Origin: Purpureocillium takamizusanense
Lineage: Eukaryota; Ascomycota; Sordariomycetes; Hypocreales; Ophiocordycipitaceae
DNA: 64,000 bases
Assembly: GCF_022605165.1 (NCBI RefSeq)
Contig: NC_063072.1
Span: 868,001-932,000 of the forward strand
Direction: 5' to 3'
Below are positions 1 through 12,847 of the stretch, one piece after another (positions within the stretch are counted from its first letter, which is position 1; each line of letters opens with the position of its first letter). The notes below the pieces were generated by a model. That model was given only the letters and a program-made list of their open reading frames with translations. It was not told the DNA's origin and did no database searches. The position numbers and the translations under genes are program-made.

Positions 1-468
1 ACCGGTCCTATCGCGCGCTTGCTCCTGTTCTGCACAGACGCAGCCTCACCTCACCTTCCGCACCCCTCGCCCGTCCGCTACCTCGAGCCGCGCCCCGTCG
101 CGACCTGCCTCGCCTCGCCCCCTCAGCCGCCCAACGAGTTCGCAGGCCTTACTCGCTCCGTGGCCAAGCGTGGCATGCTCTCGGCACTCATCAATTCTTC
201 GTCCGCCGCCGACGGCTCGCGACAACGGCTGACTCGTGGACCTGCCATGTCCTGAGGTGGCCTTTATCGCCGTGTCCCTCCCCCTGAACCGCGCGACAAC
301 CATATTCCCTCCTGGCATCCCCAACTCGACCTGCATCGTTGAGCTCCATCGCCGGGTAGTCGCTCGCTGCGCCTTTCGCCGCCTGCTGCGTCGAGCGCTT
401 CCCGTGCCTGCCACTGCAACCCTCCCCCAAGCCTGAGCCGCCCGCCGCGTCTCTCCCCTCCCTTCGCC
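1..468. other. Upstream region and probable 5' UTR of the RasGEF gene
   Basis: No gene is supported here. The stretch is C-rich with many CTC/CCC runs on the + strand, typical of the pyrimidine-rich leaders that precede filamentous-fungal start codons. The long minus-strand frame across 46-1047 lies antisense to the RasGEF gene and looks like a shadow of its GC-rich codons. Confidence 0.5.
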
Positions 469-3400
469 ATGGACGGCATCGTGGGCACCCCGGCGCCCGG
501 CCACATGTACGTCCGCGCCCTTTACGATTACGAGGCCGACGACAGGACCAGCTTGAGTTTCCACGAGGGCGACGTCATCCAAGTCATCACCCAGCTTGAG
601 AGCGGCTGGTGGGACGGCGTCATCAACGGTGTCCGTGGCTGGTTCCCCAGCAACTACTGCCAGATCATCGCCGGCGCCGACGACCTCCCCGAACCAGACC
701 ACAACGGTCACATCGATCACCTCGACGACGACGACGACGCCGAGGAGCATGACGTGTACGATGACAGCTTCGAGCACGACGACGGGTCCGAAGTCGACGG
801 CTCCAATGGCCTGCCCCTCGAAGGCATCGACATGGCCGACAAGTCGAGGGCCGATTTCTGGATCCCCCAGGCCACCCCGGACGGCCGTCTCTTCTACTAC
901 AACATGATGACGGGTGACCGCAGCATGGAGCTTCCGCTCGAGTCCCCAACCTCCGCCACAGAAAGCGGCCCTCGAGATCGCATGAATGTCACCATACCCG
1001 ACAAGACGCGCCCTCCGCCCGAGATGATGGCAAGAGGCCTGATGCAAGACGAAGATGACGATTCCGCAACGTCTGCTTCAGAGGCCGAAGCAGAATCCAT
1101 GCTTCTTGCTTCGAGGGGTTATATGGTAATGCCCCCAGCTCGTGCGCCCGTTCATGCGCCTACCCGTAGCGCACCCGCCACTGACCACTGTGCATCTCCT
1201 CAGGCCCGCAATCGCGCGTCATTCACTGGCGCCCTCTCCCCTTCGACGTCTATGGATTCCATAAACGGCGCATCGCCGGCTCGACGCAAGCGCACCGACG
1301 GCTTACCCAACGGCAAGGCAGGGAGCAAAGAGCCTCCCAACATGGCCTCGGCCACCTCCTTCACCAGCACTACGTACAACCTCCCCACCACCGCTACCGT
1401 TCCGCGGTCCTTCTTCGACGATGGCTCTACTCCTCCCCTCACCTGGGGCCTGCTCGTGTCCAACATGAAGCGCGCCATCGATCGCTACCGGGAAGCAATC
1501 ACAAACAACAGCCGCTCCGAGTACGTTGCTAGAGCCGAAGACATATCCGACCATCTCCGCCTCCTGCTTGCCGCCGGTTCGGGAACCACGGACAACCACT
1601 CTGGCCAGCCGTCCATCATCTCGACGAACAAGGCATTGTATCCTCACTTCCGCGACATGATGTCAAAATTCTCTAAACTCGTCATTTCCTCGCACATTGC
1701 CGCCGCCGACTGGCCCAACGCGGAATCCGTACAAAAATGCTTGCAAGAGGCCGACGGCGTCCTTCTTGGCGTCTTTAGCTACGTGGACGTCGCGAGACAG
1801 CAGCGGGGCGAGGAGATCCCGAGGCTGTTCCCGGGTTTCGTAATCGGGAGCAATGCCGGTGGGAGCTGGCAAAACAACGGATTGGGACCGCGAGACCCTA
1901 TCGCTTCCAACTTCTTGGACGACGACGAAGGGGCCGTGGAACCTACTGCCATCCTCGATGGCAAGCTTCTCGAGAGACTTGACGAGCAGAAACGAATTCT
2001 CGTGTCGAGCATTAGGGAACTCGACAAGAGTCTCGTTGCGCCGGAGAGCATCATCACGCCGTATCGTCACGAGGTTATTGGAAACAATGTCTGCTCTGCT
2101 GGTGGCAAAGTGGTAGACAGGTTCAGGCCGTGGATCGCCATGATTGAGTCCATCGACCTCTCGTCCCTAGGTGACAGCTTTCAGACGCCCCAGCTCGCCG
2201 ACTTCAGCACCAACAAACAGAGCCTGTACGATAACATTTCCGACCTGTTGCTTGGCTGTCAGGCCGTCGCGGGGCCCCTGGCAGACGAGTGGAGCGAAGT
2301 TCGAGGAGAGGCGCTCGAGAACCGGCTGGAATACGTGCGCCAATGCGCGAGGGCTCTCGAGACCAACTCGTCGCATATTGGCTTCTCGCTGCAGCTGCTC
2401 TCCGAACAGGTGCAGATCAACATTCAACAGCAGCAGCCACAAGCTGGACCCCGGTTCAGAGGAGATCAAGGGCCACGGCAGCTGCAGCGGGTGGAGACGA
2501 TGCCTTACGATCGGCCCCATCAGCGCTCGGACTCGAGAACTGCCGGCATGCGGCCACCATTGATCACAACCCAATCGTTCAGTGAGGGCGAACCACCACC
2601 AGGCAATTTTCGGAAAGGTGACTATTCCAAGGTGAAGAAGATATTCGGCGAAGACCCTTCACCGCAGACGACTGTCAGCGGTGATACTCCCGTGTATATG
2701 CGCCTCGACTACGAGGACGACGTGTCATGGGACAACAAGACCACACCTCCCACGGTCAAGGGCGGGTCTCTCCCAGCTCTTGTCGAGCAACTCACGCGGC
2801 ACGACAAGCTAGACCCGAACCTCAACAACACCTTCCTCCTCACGTACAGGTCTTTTACCTCTGCACGCGAGCTCTTCGAGCTGCTTGTCAAGCGCTTCGG
2901 TATACAGCCGCCGGAAGGCATCAGCCAGCAAGACTACGAGGCATGGAGAGATCGCAAGCAGAAGCCGATTCGGTTCCGAGTGGTCAACATCTTGAAGAGC
3001 TGGCTTGATAATTTCTGGATGGAGGAGCACAACGAAGAATCGAAGCAGCTGATCCGCGACGTGTACACCTTTGCTAGGGACACGGTGAAGTCGACTGAGA
3101 CGCCAGGCTCCGGCCCTCTGATGGCCGTGCTCGATCAGAGGCTGAGCGGAAAGGAGGCGGGCGCGCGTCGGATGGTCCAGACGGTGAATCAGAGCGCGCC
3201 CACGCCGATTGTACCAAAGAACATGAAGAAGCTCAAGTTTCTCGATATCGACGTGACCGAGTTTGCACGACAGCTCACAATCATCGAATCTCGGCTATAC
3301 GGCAAGATCAAGGCGGCAGAGTGTCTCAATAAGACGTGGCAAAAGAAGGTCGGAGAGGGCGAGCCGGACGCCGCCCCCAATGTCAAGGCGTTGATCTTGC

Positions 3401-4344
3401 ATTCGAATCAGATGACCAACTGGGTCGCGGAGATGATTCTCGCCCAGCAGGACGTCAAGAAGCGCGTGGTGGTCATCAAGCACTTTGTTTCGGTCGCCGA
3501 TGTAAGTCTCTATCCCTCTGGCCAGTGCTGCCACGGAGGTAAGACCAAAGGACAAGGCTAATAGGTCTCCCAGAAATGCCGAGGGCTCAACAACTTCTCG
3601 ACGTTGACATCAATCATCTCAGCTCTTGGCACGGCACCGATAGCTCGACTGAAGCGGACCTGGGACCAGGTCCCGCAGCGGACGCAAGGCGTGTTGGAGA
3701 CGATGCGCCGGCTGATGGCCAGCACCAAGAACTTTGGCGAGTATCGCGAGGCGCTGCACGCCGCAAATCCGCCATGCATTCCATTTTTCGGTACGAGCTG
3801 CCAGCCCCCCCCCCTACTTCCCTTCTCTTGGTATGCCTCTAGCAAGTCATGTTCAAAGTTACTGACCAAGGCACTAGGCGTGTATTTGACCGACCTTACT
3901 TTCATTGAAGATGGAATACCCTCGATCATCAAGAAGACTAACATGATCAACTTTGCGAAGCGGGCAAAGACTGCAGAAGTCATTCGTGACATCCAACAAT
4001 ACCAGAACGTGGTGTACTCGCTGCAGCCGGTTCCCGAGCTACAGGATTACATTCTGAGCAACATGCAAGCTGCGGGGGATGTGCACGAGATGTACGACAA
4101 GAGTTTGATGATTGAGCCGCGAGAGCGTGAGGACGAGAAGATTGTGAGGTACGTAGCTTTGCGGGATCATGGCGCGCTATACGGCGTCATGCATTGACGG
4201 ACGCTCTCCCATCCGACTGGATGGTGAAGGCGTCGAACGAAATTGCGCATCATGCAGCCACCCGTTCCTCACCCCCAAGAATGCTCCATTTGCTTACTCT
4301 CGCGCCTTGCGTTACAGGGTGCTGGCCGAATCGGGCTTCCTCTA
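469..4344 (+). CDS. CDC25: Ras guanine-nucleotide exchange factor, Cdc25 type, with SH3 domain
   Basis: Exons 469-3501, 3574-3790, 3878-4148 and 4317-4344 give 1182 residues. The product should load GTP onto Ras and so feed cAMP/PKA and MAPK signalling at the plasma membrane. Residues about 12-68 form an SH3 domain (ALYDYEADD start, GWWDG, GWFPSNY end). A WW-like stretch lies near 126-152 (FWIPQATPDGRLFYYN). A long low-complexity linker follows, then a RasGEF N-terminal module from about 760 (LTRHDKLDPNLNNTFLLTYRSF) and the catalytic CDC25 domain from about 930. The catalytic domain holds VVIKHFVSVAD joined to KCRGLNNFSTL across intron 1, then LTDLTFIEDGIP across intron 2. The last 28-nt exon encodes the usual VLAESGFL ending. 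All three introns have consensus borders and keep phase. A further 78-nt in-frame intron at 1126-1203 is possible. The start follows CTTCGCC and directly precedes the SH3 domain. Confidence 0.95.
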
Positions 4345-5621
4345 AGCCGTCTTACAACTAGCCACTCCGACCGTCGTTCTTGGAGCCCATGTGTCGCCAG
4401 CCACGAAACCCGATAAGCTGGTTTAGCGAGGCCAACCAGTGCATCGAAGTCGACGGGTGGCTTGCAGCTGCCACATGCGCAACCCACATTCTCACAGCAT
4501 CAGACGAATCAGGGGCGGCCTAATGTCGAGGCGACGGACTATGGCTGCGGCTGTCTCGAGGCCGCCCCGTCTGGTGGTGAAGAGACGAAGGCTCGTCGCG
4601 AAGCGGAAGCCCTATGCGCGCGGTGTGGTGTGAGGCATCGGGAGGTGGGGGGCGCAATGTTAAACAACCTTCCGAGCCTGGACATTGGCGTCTCGGTGGC
4701 GTCAGACGTGGGATTGGACAATCGCCTCCCCATCCCTGTCGACCCCCAACGCGAGCCACGGATCACCGCCCACCCCTACAGATTCATACAACATGTTGGC
4801 CTGCGAAAGACGACACCGGACGGTTCTGTTGGTCGATGCATTGGCTAGCACAGTGGCGAGCCTGCGCGGGGAAGCCAGGCATGGCAGTTGCCTCGGACAT
4901 TGGAGGATAGAAGTCGGTGGAGTTCATGTTTCTGCTACCTCACTGTGTGAGGGAGCGCAATGGATATTCTTTGGATCTGCGGAGGCAATTTGGGCACAGC
5001 TGTGATGATGGATGGGTTACGACAACTGAAACGGCATGACGATGGGGAAGGCCACCTCCGCACACCTTGACGGACAGGGTAGATTCCGGATTGTGCCGAG
5101 CCTTTTTTTTTAGCCTGACGGCGCGCCCTGGCGGACAGCAAGGGCGATGCGCATCGCCGATTGTTTGTTTTCTCTTCACTCTTGGCTGGGCATCTGAGTG
5201 ACTGGCCGACGCCAGCTGGTTGATGCAGTCAGCTCCTGTTTGTACATAAACGTGGGCGCTTCCCTTGCAAATAGCCTGCAAACCTGGTACATGACACCGG
5301 TCCTGGGGTGCACATCGCTTGCTGCGTGAGTAGCTTTGTGACACACGATAGGGATGCCTTGTTGGCCGCTCCATGCAGCCTGACAATGGCACTTTCTCGT
5401 AGTAACCAAGCTTGCCAAGTATGCGTCCTGCAGCCCTCGCACGCGGGCCACCCAGGGCCAAATATCGTGGTGTCCCATCGAGAGAAAAAAAAACACGATG
5501 CGGCAATATCAGCACCCCAGACAATGACCCCTGTCGTCCTGAGCGTGGCGCCGCGCATGCACTCGGCGGAAGCTGTCATGCCCAATCCAGCCGATGGACC
5601 AAAGAACTTTGGTACTAGCGG

Positions 5622-5651
5622 GTGCGTGTGCGTGCGTGTGTGTGTGTGTGT
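5622..5651. repeat. GT-rich microsatellite
   Basis: An imperfect GTGC/GT run ends in five or more perfect GT units. It lies between two convergent genes. Confidence 0.8.
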
Positions 5652-5854
5652 CTTTTGACGCGTCTTTGGTACCGAAACGACGCGCGGTTCTGGACCCCGC
5701 TGGAAGATGGTAGGCAGTGCAACACATCTCTTTGGTTCGGCAATCTCTTTCTCTTGTTACTCCCTCCCTGTGTTAGGGTGGAGGCGGGTGAAATGATTTT
5801 ATTCACAGCCGGGGTGGGGGCGGGGGATTGGATGTAAAGAGATGAGAGAGTGCG

Positions 5855-5872
5855 TGAGTGAGTGAGTGAGTG
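5855..5872. repeat. GAGT tetranucleotide microsatellite
   Basis: Four to five tandem TGAG/GAGT units are followed by degenerate GGGTGGAT units. It lies between convergent genes. Confidence 0.75.
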
Positions 5873-6139
5873 GGTGGATGGGAGAATGGGAGGGAAACAG
5901 GAATGAATTTTGCAGCTTAGGTATAGTACAGTACAATAATGATTTAACGGATCGATTCGCCGCCCCTGACCTCAACGGAGGAAGGAGCATGCTCGTTGCA
6001 TTGAGCAATAGCATCAACAGACAGCCCCTGAGTGAGCCGCGCACATGCCAAACGTGGGCATAACGGGGCGTCAACAAAAGACCGTAAAAGAGCCCCCCCC
6101 CCCACCTTCCTTCTTCCCGGGCCGCCCTCGGCAACCATT

Positions 6140-7220
6140 TTACTCCTTATGCCGGTGCAGCTTGTTCTTGATGCGCTCTCCCAGGCTGGGCTTGTCCTTG
6201 CTGTGGTGGTGGTGATCGTTGCTGCCGCTCGACGGGGAGGAGTCCTTGGCGCCGCTGCCGGGGGTGTCGTGGTGCACGCCCTTTTCCTCTAGGAGCCCTG
6301 GGGGGTACGGAAGAAAGGCGCAAAAGTCAGCGATTCAACTGTCATGTCTGTGCGGGTGTGCAGGTCGTCGTCGCGGGGGAGCGAGCATATGTGGTGCTGC
6401 AGCGATACCAGCATGCCAGGTAAAACAAAAGGGTGGGAAGGGGGGGATTAAAGGTAATAAGGAAGGATTCTTCTTGGGATGGGGGGAAGGAAGAGGAGGA
6501 GACTCACGGTCTGCTTCCCGACCAGCACCGGGCTTGGTCGCGTCAAAGTCGCCCCCGTCGGCGGCGAAGCCCGTTGTCTTGACGTATTGCTCGCCCGTGC
6601 CCTTGCTCTCGCCGTCCTCGTTGCTGCCCTCCTCTCCGGGCTTGCTGTGGGAGGCTGAGGACGAGGACGAGTCGCCGCCGGTGGCAGTCGTCGTGCCGTT
6701 GTTGCCCGCGTCGCCCCCGTGTTCCCGGGCGACCGTCTCGAGAGGCTTGGGCCCGTCGCCCATGACGTGCGTGTTGGGGTCGCCGTCCTCCTCGGCGCTG
6801 GAGCCGACCTCGGAGGGCTTGCCAGTGGAGGCCTCGATGTCGGTGGGTTCGGAGTCGGACTTGGGCTTGGTGAGGGCTGAGGAGTCGGGATAGGCGGAGG
6901 AGGAAGTGGTGGCGGCGGTGGTGGTCTTGGTGGTGGCATCGTTCTTGGTGTCGTTACTCAGGTTTGCGGGTGCGGATTCGTCCTCGCCGCTCAGCTTGCG
7001 CTCGATCTTCTGCTGCTCGGGGTTTCCTGGCACGCGAGTCAGCGGTGGACGAAGCGTACAAGGGAACGCGCAAGGTGAAGTTCCTACCTAGGTTCCCGGC
7101 ATCGTAGGGCTCGCCGTGGGAGACATCGCCCTGAGCGCCGGACAGGGGCTCCTTGTTCTCAGAGCCATCGCCCCAGACGGCCTTGGCGGCCTGCGTGGCC
7201 ATGCTGCTAATGGTCTCCAT
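6140..7220 (-). CDS. Uncharacterised disordered acidic protein
   Basis: Exons 7088-7220, 6508-7026 and 6140-6297 (minus strand) give 269 residues. I do not recognise the family. The N-terminus is a short ordered stretch (METISSMATQAAKAVWGD) followed by a PYDAGNLG block. Intron 1 (7027-7087) then joins to NPEQQKIERKLSGEDES. The middle is low-complexity Ser/Thr/Asp/Glu/Gly sequence, probably unstructured. The last exon carries a His cluster (HHHH) and a basic, possibly amphipathic tail (SLGERIKNKLHRHKE). That tail loosely recalls lysine-rich segments of dehydrin-like stress proteins, which is speculation. Intron 2 (6298-6507) has two in-phase acceptors, CAG at 6298-6300 and TAG nine bases further in, so its exact end is uncertain. 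No signal peptide or membrane segment is visible. Confidence 0.75.
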
Positions 7221-9280
7221 GGCGGCGTATTAGACGGAGAGGCTGGATGTTCTTTTCTTGCTACGGTGGGGGATGTGCTGTCGTGAAATTGTGGTCACGG
7301 GCGAGGTGGTGTGAACTGAAGTATAAGCGGATGGATGGGACAGTCGCGAAGGTTTGCGGTGGTGTTCGGCTTCACAAGAGGGTTCATGCCGTGCCAAGTT
7401 GAGACAAGACGGGACAATGGGGCTTTAATACTAATCACGGCTACGGAATCCGAGCGAGGGGAGCAACGGGCGAGCCGGGCCTCTGACGTCGTTTAAGCGC
7501 GGGATGGAGGGGTGGAGGCGCGCAACGGCTTGAGGATCTGCTCTCTGCGCTCCTGCCCTGGAGGAAGCGGCGACTTAACTGAGCAACAAGCAAGCAAGCA
7601 AGCTAGCTGCACAACCGGATCATCCATTTTTGGCGACATGCCTGGTGGCCTGTCAAGGTAGCGTAGGTAGCACGGCGTAGCATGGCGGGCTGCTGCTTGG
7701 GCTTGGGGAATAAGGGGCCAACGAGAGGGACGATCCGAGGGGACCATGGCAATCAATGACCAGGCAGGTGCCTGTGACGGCGAGAGGCGGCGTGGCCGGG
7801 ATCGATCGCGGATGACGGCGGCGGCGGCGGGTGCTGGCAGGGCAGGGCGGGCCAAGGCCGGGGCTGCATATGACGTTGAAGGTGGGCTTGTTGCGCCAAG
7901 TCGGCTGGCTGGCGGGGGCGCGCACGGGAAGGGGTTTGTGGAGGATGTGGAGGACGTGGAGTCTGGATCTTTTGTGGTGGAGGAGGAGGAGGAGGCGGCG
8001 GCGGACTCACTCTTGTCGCTAATCACTGCTTGTGGAGATGGACATGTGTTGGAGGCAACGCGTGCCAACTGCATGTCACAGGATATGTATCGGCTTGCTG
8101 CGGTGACATCCGGCGGCGGCTTCATTGTCATCGCAGCTGAAAGTGCCCTTCTCATCATTCTCGAGGAGAAAGTCGGCGGTCGAGATTGGTGGTGCCTTGA
8201 ATGACGTCACCACCACGGTGCTGTGCGCGTTGACTGGCGGCCACTGCAAGCTGCTGACCTGTGGCGGCTTGTTCGCACAATTTGGTGCGTGCCCGAGGCA
8301 CTGACGTGATCGACCCGATCCGTCCTGCTGGGCGCCCGCGTGCCGGCCAAAGCGAAGGCGGTTCGGGGTCCATCACGGACGGGGGAGCTGAGCCCTGGCG
8401 CCGTCTTTGGCGCTCAGTGGTTATTGTACGGTTGCAGATGGCAAGTTCTACGGTATGTGTGTTAGTACTTGCTGGACCGGCCTCTCTACTCTTGGAGTTG
8501 TTTCTGCTGCACTGCGGAGCCACATATCCTGCATACTGTACTTCGTACATGCCAGTTGAGCCTTCATACTCGTGGCCACGTGAAAGAAGAATGGCTCTGG
8601 CAGCAGGATTTGCAGGGCAAGAGGTGCCGACGTTAGGTAGTGTGTTCGCACCTGCTGCTGGCCCATGGTACAAAGTACGGTACAAAGTATACTGTACGGA
8701 GTAGTCGGGGCGCATACAAGGCCGGAGGAAGGAACGCCGACTGCACGGCGACTTCCCCAACAAGCCGCTCGTATCTAGGGCTGAACCCACCGACACACAA
8801 GTTCAAGGTAGGTGCTCGTGACTTGGACAAGGCATCTACTATCCTTTGCGCGTCACGCCTGCAAGCTGTAATCCTTCCAACCACGGACGGGCCTTTGGGC
8901 GGGACGTCAGGTCTGGGGAACTTGATCTGCTGCCCGAGACCCCGATCGGCGGCACGCCCACAGCCACGCACCGCCCCGACACGCGGCTCTGTTGGAGGCT
9001 CCCACTGGCTCGAATCCCCGTCTCCCCCCTATACTTCGTACACCACATCCTCAGTTCAGACTCACACGCGCACCCTCCCGTCCCATCCTCCGGCTGCATC
9101 ACAAGAACGAGGGGGAACAACCCGGGCCCTTGCGTCTCTTAAATGCGCATGGCCTTGTCTACGACTGCCCCTGCGCATCGTCGCCAATACTCGGCCGTCC
9201 TGACGGTTGATGTATACAGTTGCTGCCTCCGCGGCTGGCCCTGACCCAACAAAACCCCCCCGGCTCCGACACGGAGGACC
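7221..9280. other. Intergenic region between divergently transcribed genes
   Basis: This 2.06 kb separates the starts of a minus-strand gene and the SGNH hydrolase gene, so it should hold both promoters. No gene is supported. Open frames here are GC-rich, repetitive in composition (Ala/Pro/Arg) and lack domains. It holds a GAG/GGAG run near 7978-8000, and several copies of a TACGAAGTAC-like word (8539-8548 reverse, 8668-8678, 9032-9041 reverse) plus TACGGAGTA at 8695-8703. Confidence 0.5.
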
Positions 9281-10811
9281 ATGCGGCTACTACACACTTT
9301 GACGTTGTCCAGCCTGGCGGCGGCAGCGCTCCTGCGCCCGCCTGATCACGCCGCACGATTCTGGCACTGGCTCTATGATCCTCATGAGCAGCACGTCTTT
9401 CCAACGCACCCCCAAGGTAGGTTGCAAACTCGCGAGCGCGCATGTGCTCCCGACCCAGTGCATAACCATTCTATCCCTGGCCCGCTGCGGCTCACTTGCA
9501 CGACACAACACCCACCACATACCCAACCATAGGGCTGAACTGACATGCCATCACCAGTGAAAACAATAGAGTCGTCAGGTCACCGCGAAATTGCATCCCC
9601 CCATCGCCCCTCGCACCCTGTGGCCGGCTTCGTCGCGTTCGGAGACTCTTACTCGGCTGGCATAGGGACCGGCCTCAACGGCACCGAAGATGAATGCCGC
9701 CGTGGGCTCCATGCGTATCCCAGGCTGATCCAGGCCGACCTCAACACCACCACCCGTGCCCACGATGTGCCGCCGCCTGCTCTCCAATTCCTTTCCTGCA
9801 CAGGGTCCACCATCCAAGACATGTTGTCCGGCGCCCCCCACAGCCAGATAGATGCTTTCAACACGTCTCTCCCCGCCGACTTTGCCCTGCTGTCCATCGG
9901 CGGCAACGACCTGGGCTTCTTCGACATCATGAACAGCTGCATATTCCGCTTCTACAGCTTCTACTCCGGCACCTGCGATGAGGCTTTACGTCGCTCCGAG
10001 GACGCTCTCGCAGGCCCCGAGTTCGAGCACGGCCTGCGGCTAGCAATCATGGAGATTCTCGATCGCGTAAAGTGGGAAAGGAACCCATGGTTCAGCATTT
10101 TCGTAACCGGGTACGCTCGTTTCTTCAACGCCGACACCGACGAATGCGACGAGTCGTCTTTTGGCGTGTGGTGGCGCGGGCCGAAGTTGAAGCGCGACCT
10201 CCGTCGGAGGATGAACCGTATGGTCCTACGAGTCAATGATAAGATACGTCGTTCCGTCGATGCCATTAACGCTGGCTTTACGAAGCCGCGCGTCACTTTT
10301 GTCGATTACGATGATGCGTTTGAGGGGCACCGGTTTTGTGAGCGCAACATTACCGAGCCAGACTACGGCAGGAATGACACATGGTTCTTCCTTGTTGGAG
10401 GCCAGGACAACTCAGCGGCAAATCGTTCGACTGCGTCGACTACTGCCTCAACGCAGGCCATACTTCTCGCTTCGTCGTCCCCACTCCTCGATCCTGAGCT
10501 ATGCTTGGAGCCTGCCCAAGCGTCCGGAGACTGGGGAGAGCTCGCGCTTTGTATGATGGCGAGGGCAGCGAAAAGGGACCCGACGTTGAGAAGTCGGCAG
10601 GGTGAGGCGGTGACCGATAATTCAATGTGGTACGTGCCTACTTACTATGGCAAGACCTTTCATCCAGTGAGTAATAGTTGATCCGACAGTCGCCAGTGGC
10701 GGCCTCTGCTTCCCTTTTGCTAACCAATTTGGTTAGAGAACGTTGGGCCACGTGGCTATCAGGGACCGTATATACAGGCTGTGGGAGGAAAGCGAGGTAC
10801 GAAGTACGTGA
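9281..10811 (+). CDS. Secreted SGNH/GDSL-family esterase or lipase
   Basis: Exons 9281-9416, 9558-10666 and 10737-10811 give 439 residues. The N-terminus MRLLHTLTLSSLAAAALL looks like a secretory signal peptide. The second exon opens the catalytic domain with FVAFGDSYSAGIG (SGNH block I, nucleophile Ser in GDS), followed later by SIGGNDLGFFDI (block III Gly/Asn). The third exon supplies the catalytic His in FHPRTLGHVAIRD, which is only reached after removing the 70-nt intron 10667-10736. Known relatives hydrolyse ester bonds in lipids or acetylated polysaccharides outside the cell; the substrate cannot be told from sequence. Several N-x-S/T sites (NGT, NTT, NIT, NRS) fit secretion. The final codons and stop overlap a repeated intergenic word at 10797-10807. 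Confidence 0.88.
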
Positions 10812-11425
10812 GAGGCAGGGCAGGATGTGAGGCGATTGCGATTGTGCGACTATATACCCCTGTCCAGCAATAGCACACTGTAGCACGGCTTAGAAGAGAC
10901 TTGACGAAGTATACGAACCATGACGAGTCAAGAAACCTGGTGCCCTGCTGGAAACAAGCAATGATATTCGATAGATTTTGTCTTTGTCTTTTGTTTTTGC
11001 TTGATGGCCTCACCTTGACGAGAACCTTTTCCTAAGGCAATCTTCACTGAATCTGCTGAACGTCCAAGAGTCCAACAAGGGTGGCATGGCTCGTCCCTGG
11101 GTCGGATCCACTTACCGTGTGTGGACTGGGGCTGCAATCCATTCCAGAATCTGGGGTTGCCTGATCGGATTATCTTTCTTACCGCCCCGCGCGTGGGTCA
11201 CGACCAGCCCAGCGCGCGTCGTTATCGGGACCAGTCTACGACTCCCATTCATCCACCCATCCGCCGAGTTCACAACGTTTCCATCTCCGCAAAGCCAGTG
11301 GCTCCCTGCGCATCTCGCCTCACGTTGCCGCGCACTTGCTCTGGCGGTGGCGGCTCCCCAGACCGCCTGCGTCTTGTCGAAACTCCCCTTTGGCCGCGTA
11401 TCCGCGCGCCCGACATCAGCCCAAC
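10812..11425. other. Intergenic region upstream of SGF73
   Basis: No gene is supported. The region is mixed-composition sequence, becoming C-rich towards the SGF73 start. It presumably holds the 3' end of the SGNH gene and the SGF73 promoter. Confidence 0.45.

Positions 11426-12847
<1,422 letters not shown>

Larger units (their letters stand above)
4345..6139. other. Intergenic region with simple repeats
   Basis: No coding region is supported. The longest frame (minus, 4940-5524) has no recognisable domain. The tract holds a GT-rich microsatellite at 5622-5651, a GAGT repeat at about 5855-5872 and poly-A/poly-C runs. The two genes on either side are convergent, so this is mainly 3' flanking DNA. 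Confidence 0.5.

Noticed and set aside
46..1047. 333-codon minus-strand frame
   Set aside because: It runs antisense through the SH3-coding exon of the RasGEF gene; its Val/Ala/Gly-rich content is what reverse-reading of GC-rich codons produces.
4940..5524. 194-codon minus-strand frame between genes
   Set aside because: No domain, no splice-supported neighbours, odd composition (Arg/Cys/His/Pro) and simple repeats nearby.
7493..8158. 221-codon minus-strand frame
   Set aside because: Dominated by Ala/Pro/Ser runs from GC-rich repeats; a comparably long opposite-strand frame covers the same bases.
9000..9020. GGCTCGAATCCC resembling a tRNA T-arm
   Set aside because: No matching stems upstream; the surrounding sequence does not form a cloverleaf.
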